This document shows positions 60,785 to 64,000 of a stretch of 64,000 nucleotides of DNA, piece by piece. The notes under the pieces were generated by a model that did not search any database, was not told where the DNA came from, and saw nothing but the letters and a program-made list of their open reading frames with translations. Numbering within the stretch: the stretch's first letter is position 1; every line of letters begins with the position of its first letter. The stretch is from Microcebus murinus (Eukaryota > Chordata > Mammalia > Primates > Cheirogaleidae): positions 56,314,501-56,378,500 of the forward strand of contig NC_134111.1 of the NCBI RefSeq assembly GCF_040939455.1, in the 5' to 3' direction. Made by a program: the position numbers and the translations under genes.

Positions 60785-61800
60785 CAGCTTTAAAATATAT
60801 TCTTAAAGGACATTATCAAGAAAGTGAAAAGCAACCTACAGAATGGCAGAAAATATTTGCAAATCGTATATCTGATAAGGGATTGATACTGAGAATATAT
60901 AAAGAACTCATACAACTCAACAACAAAAAAAGAAATAACTTGCTTTAAAAGTGGACAAACAACTTGAATAGACATTTTACCAAAGAAGATATACAATTGG
61001 CCAATAAGCTCATGAAAAGATGCACAACATAATCCATTTTTAGAAAAATACAAATGAAAAACACAACCAGACATCACTTCACACCTAGTAGGATGACTAC
61101 AATTTTAAAAACAAAAAAATAGAAAATAACAAGTAGAGAAATTGGAACAATTATATATTGCTGATGAAAAAGTAAAATGATACAACTACTATAGAAAACA
61201 TTTTGGTGCTTCCTCAAAAAGTTCAATGTAGAAATACCATATGACCCAGCAATTTTACTCTTAGATATATATCCAAGAGAACTGTAATCAGATGTTCAAA
61301 CAGATACCTGTACACCAATGTTTATTGTAGCATTATTCACAAGAGTCAAAAGTGGAAACAACCTAAGTGTCCATTGACAGATGAATGGGCAAACAAAATG
61401 GAGCATATCATTACAGTGGATTATTATTCCTTATTCAAAAAGTAATCGAGTTCTGATACATGCTACAATATGGGTGAACCTTGAAAACATCACATGCTAA
61501 GTGAATAAGACAGACACAAAAGGTCAATTATTATGTGATTCCATTTATAGGAGGTACCTGGAAGAGTCAATTTATAGAGATAGAAAGTAGATTAGAGGTT
61601 ATCAGTGGAGGTAATAATTGGAGGTATTGCTAAATGGGTACACAGTTTCTTTTTGGAGTAATGAGAAAGTTTTGGAGATAGTGGTAATGGTTGCACAAAA
61701 TTATGAATGCAGTTAATGCTACTGAATTGTACACTTGAAAATAATTAAAATGGCAAATTTTATGTTATATATATGTTTTACCATAATAAAAAGTATTTTA
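60785..61800 (+). mobile_element. Old L1 (L1M-type) 3' part
   Basis: GAAAAGCAACCTACAGAATG, GGGATTGATACTGAGAATAT, ATGACCCAGCAATTTTACTC, AACAACCTAAGTGTCCATTG and ending TTTTACCATAATAAAAAGTA. Frames are broken, 5' end missing. Confidence 0.88.
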
Positions 61801-64000
61801 AAAATACATTTTCAGTAAATACTTTAGATTAACAGCAGAAAACCTCACTATCTCACTTAAGGTAAATTTTAATAAGACTGAGTTTTGCTACTAATATATT
61901 CTATTTATAGTGCATTCATTTCTACGCAGAAAACAGAAATAGGACAAAAATAAGAATTTATTGGGTCAGAGATTTAATCAGAATCAGGAAACCAATAATT
62001 TATGAGAGTCAAATTTGAGGTGAAATTTTTCAGTGTTTTGTCCTCTGACGGGTCTTGGTTCACTGAATGCCAACACCACATATCTGCAAATACAGGAGCC
62101 AGGGCCCAGGAGGTGCTCTTGGTTTCTATAGTCATAATTCCTTCGGACAATAGTGATGCAGTAGAAAAACAGATGTTGAGGAGAAGAATTTCTTAGCAAT
62201 ATCCCTAAGGTATTTCCAACTCCTCTCTTCCTCCTTTAACCACTTTGCGTCTCACTGGAGGGGGTAACGTCAATAGTGGCCACAGGTGTATCTTCTTTAC
62301 CTGGTTTAAATCTACTTTTTCTTCTCTTTCCCAAATGCCTTTTTTCTCATTAGAAATAATTTGAATATGGTTTGGGAATCTAGGCGCCTTTGGGGAGTTA
62401 CAGTTTTTTCCGCATGATTATGTTTTCATCACTGAAAATAGGGAAACATTTTTTTCTTGGGACACTCCACTGAGATTTAGTGAATTGCTGAAGGGAAAAT
62501 AAGAACTCCTGGGTATAAATTTTACCAACATTAGAAACACTCATAAAAATTCTGTTTTCAGAATTTTTCCCTTTAGTCTAAATTACTAGAGTTTGAGATA
62601 ATTTTCAATGGAAGGCAGAAAATGGCTTTTCTATTAAATAAACATTTAATGTTTCAAATTACTCTGATATGTTCATCATTAACATAATAATTATGCCACT
62701 TTTTCTTTGAAAAACAGCATGCACTTCCATACATCATTTCATTTCTCCCCCGAGTTTTCTTTTTAGGTGTGTGAAAGTAACTTTTATTACTGTCATTTTT
62801 CCTAAAAGACTCTGAGACCAGAAAGGCTAAATGCCATGCCCAAATCAAAGTGGACCTGGCACTGAATCCTACACCCCCCACCCCAATACCACTTCCGCAG
62901 CATTCTTCTTTATAATGAGAACAAATTGTGGAACACTGTACATAGGAAAAGGACTGGAAGGAACATTAAATATTAAATATTATTGGCTTATTGAACTACT
63001 AATGTCCTCATCCTTCGAAAGCTCACATTAGCACCAACTTGCATCCAACAGTTTTCCGCCTCAGGTTAATGTTGTGCTTACTCTGACAGCATAACAACTA
63101 GTAAATTGGTTGAATTAATGATCTATCCATTTGCAAGATGGAATTAACATTTTTATTAATTTTAAAAGTCTTTCGTCGGCAAATCTGAAATAGACTTCGA
63201 ACTCCCTGATAATTTTTTTTCCTTTTTTTTATACTAATAGCATTAGAATCAATTATATCTGGAAGACAATCCTACTACTTAAAATTTCTTGGGGCTGGCT
63301 GGCTGGGTTGATAGTGGTGAGGGGGTAGGCGAAGGTATGAGACATGGACATTAAGAGGTTATGGCTAGAGGCCCAAGTGAAGCCGAAAGACCTTTTTATT
63401 TGAGACCTCATGTTTTTAGACCCATATGCAGGGAGGGAGAATGGTCTCATGATCCCATGGCACATTATGGTAAGATCCACAGTAGACATGAAGCTTTGAT
63501 CTGTACCATGCCCTCATTTTACAGATAAAAAGCCTGAAGTCCAGAAGACTTACATGGCTAGTCCACAGCCCAAAAGGCTGGCATCAAAGGACAACAAGAT
63601 AGTTAGGATCTAGGACACACACTCCTTCTAACGAAGATGAATCCTATTAAATGGAAAACCCTTTTCTAGCTGAGCTCCTAGATGGATTTAGGTATGCAAA
63701 TTTGAGCTCGGGTTCAGGGGTGCTGAATTGCCACACCTAAGAAGGCAGTCTCCCTGGAGCTGTGATCTTGCCTAGAACAGGGATGAAGGGAGAAGAGAGG
63801 TAGCTCAGGAGATCTAAACTGTTGTGACCCCCATCCGCCCATACTTCATCAATGGACTGGCAAATGCTGGCTGGCCATGAATTATCAGTGGGAACAGGGG
63901 AAGGGATGTGATTTCAAATCCAGGTTAGCTTCAGCAGAAACAGTTGGCAGGTGCAAAGGAGTTGGTGACACGGGAGACCACAAAAAAGCAAACCTCTGTT

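Larger units (their letters stand above)
23444..64000 (-). other. CCDC141: Long upstream CCDC141 intron (partial)
   Basis: All sequence above the first visible exon reads as intron and transposon-derived DNA. I found no upstream coding exon, start codon or promoter, so the N-terminal exon or exons probably lie beyond 64000. A diverged or very short exon could have been missed. Stretches where I can assign nothing: 23450-24250, 28940-32090, 33460-34700, 35745-40080, 42145-42745, 44105-45215, 45910-46285, 47930-48915, 49260-49690, 50920-51710, 51965-52180, 52330-53170, 53845-55340, 59060-60785 and 61800-64000. Confidence 0.6.

Overview
The window is mammalian nuclear DNA: AT-rich, intron-like, and dense in L1, L2, MIR, hAT and Alu remnants. 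Several Alus carry the duplicated linker that I associate with lemur/galago Alus, and the L1 3' ends look like one strepsirrhine family. I therefore infer a strepsirrhine primate (lemur or galago group). Species cannot be read from the sequence. Nothing bacterial, viral or CRISPR-like is present.

The only protein-coding gene I can support is on the minus strand. Four short exons (23252-23443, 19669-19777, 13523-13776, 1300-1416) join in frame, with compatible phases, into 224 codons without a stop. I recognise the product as part of CCDC141 (CAMDI), a coiled-coil/spectrin-repeat-like protein linked to myosin II and DISC1, neuronal migration and heart. The identification rests on recall of the family and was not checked by search. 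The window holds an early part of the gene. The start codon, N-terminal exon(s) and all later exons lie outside or were not found. Everything from 23.4 kb to 64 kb appears to be one long upstream intron.

Layout: 1-24 kb holds the four exons with introns containing MIR/L2/L1 relics, a 0.5-kb local direct duplication (7.1 and 10.4 kb) and a CpG-rich piggyBac-like element (18.8-19.15 kb). 24.2-28.9 kb is a pile of L1 pieces, one nested inside another. 32.1-35.2 kb has an L2, a CA repeat, a hAT element with target-site duplications, and an Alu monomer followed by a pentamer repeat. 40.4-44.1 kb has an L2 interrupted by a twin-primed (inverted) L1, a long polypyrimidine tract, an Alu and a 75-bp tandem repeat. 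45-51 kb has two possible retrocopy tails, an Alu and nested MIRs. 55.3-61.8 kb has hAT, L1 and Alu pieces and a 55-bp near-identical copy of L1 sequence 1.9 kb from its likely source.

No wholly new system is visible. The best leads are a non-canonical GC-AG splice donor required by the CCDC141 frame, the piggyBac-like element, the twin-primed L1, the local duplication and the 55-bp copy. Long open frames elsewhere are chance or transposon-derived.
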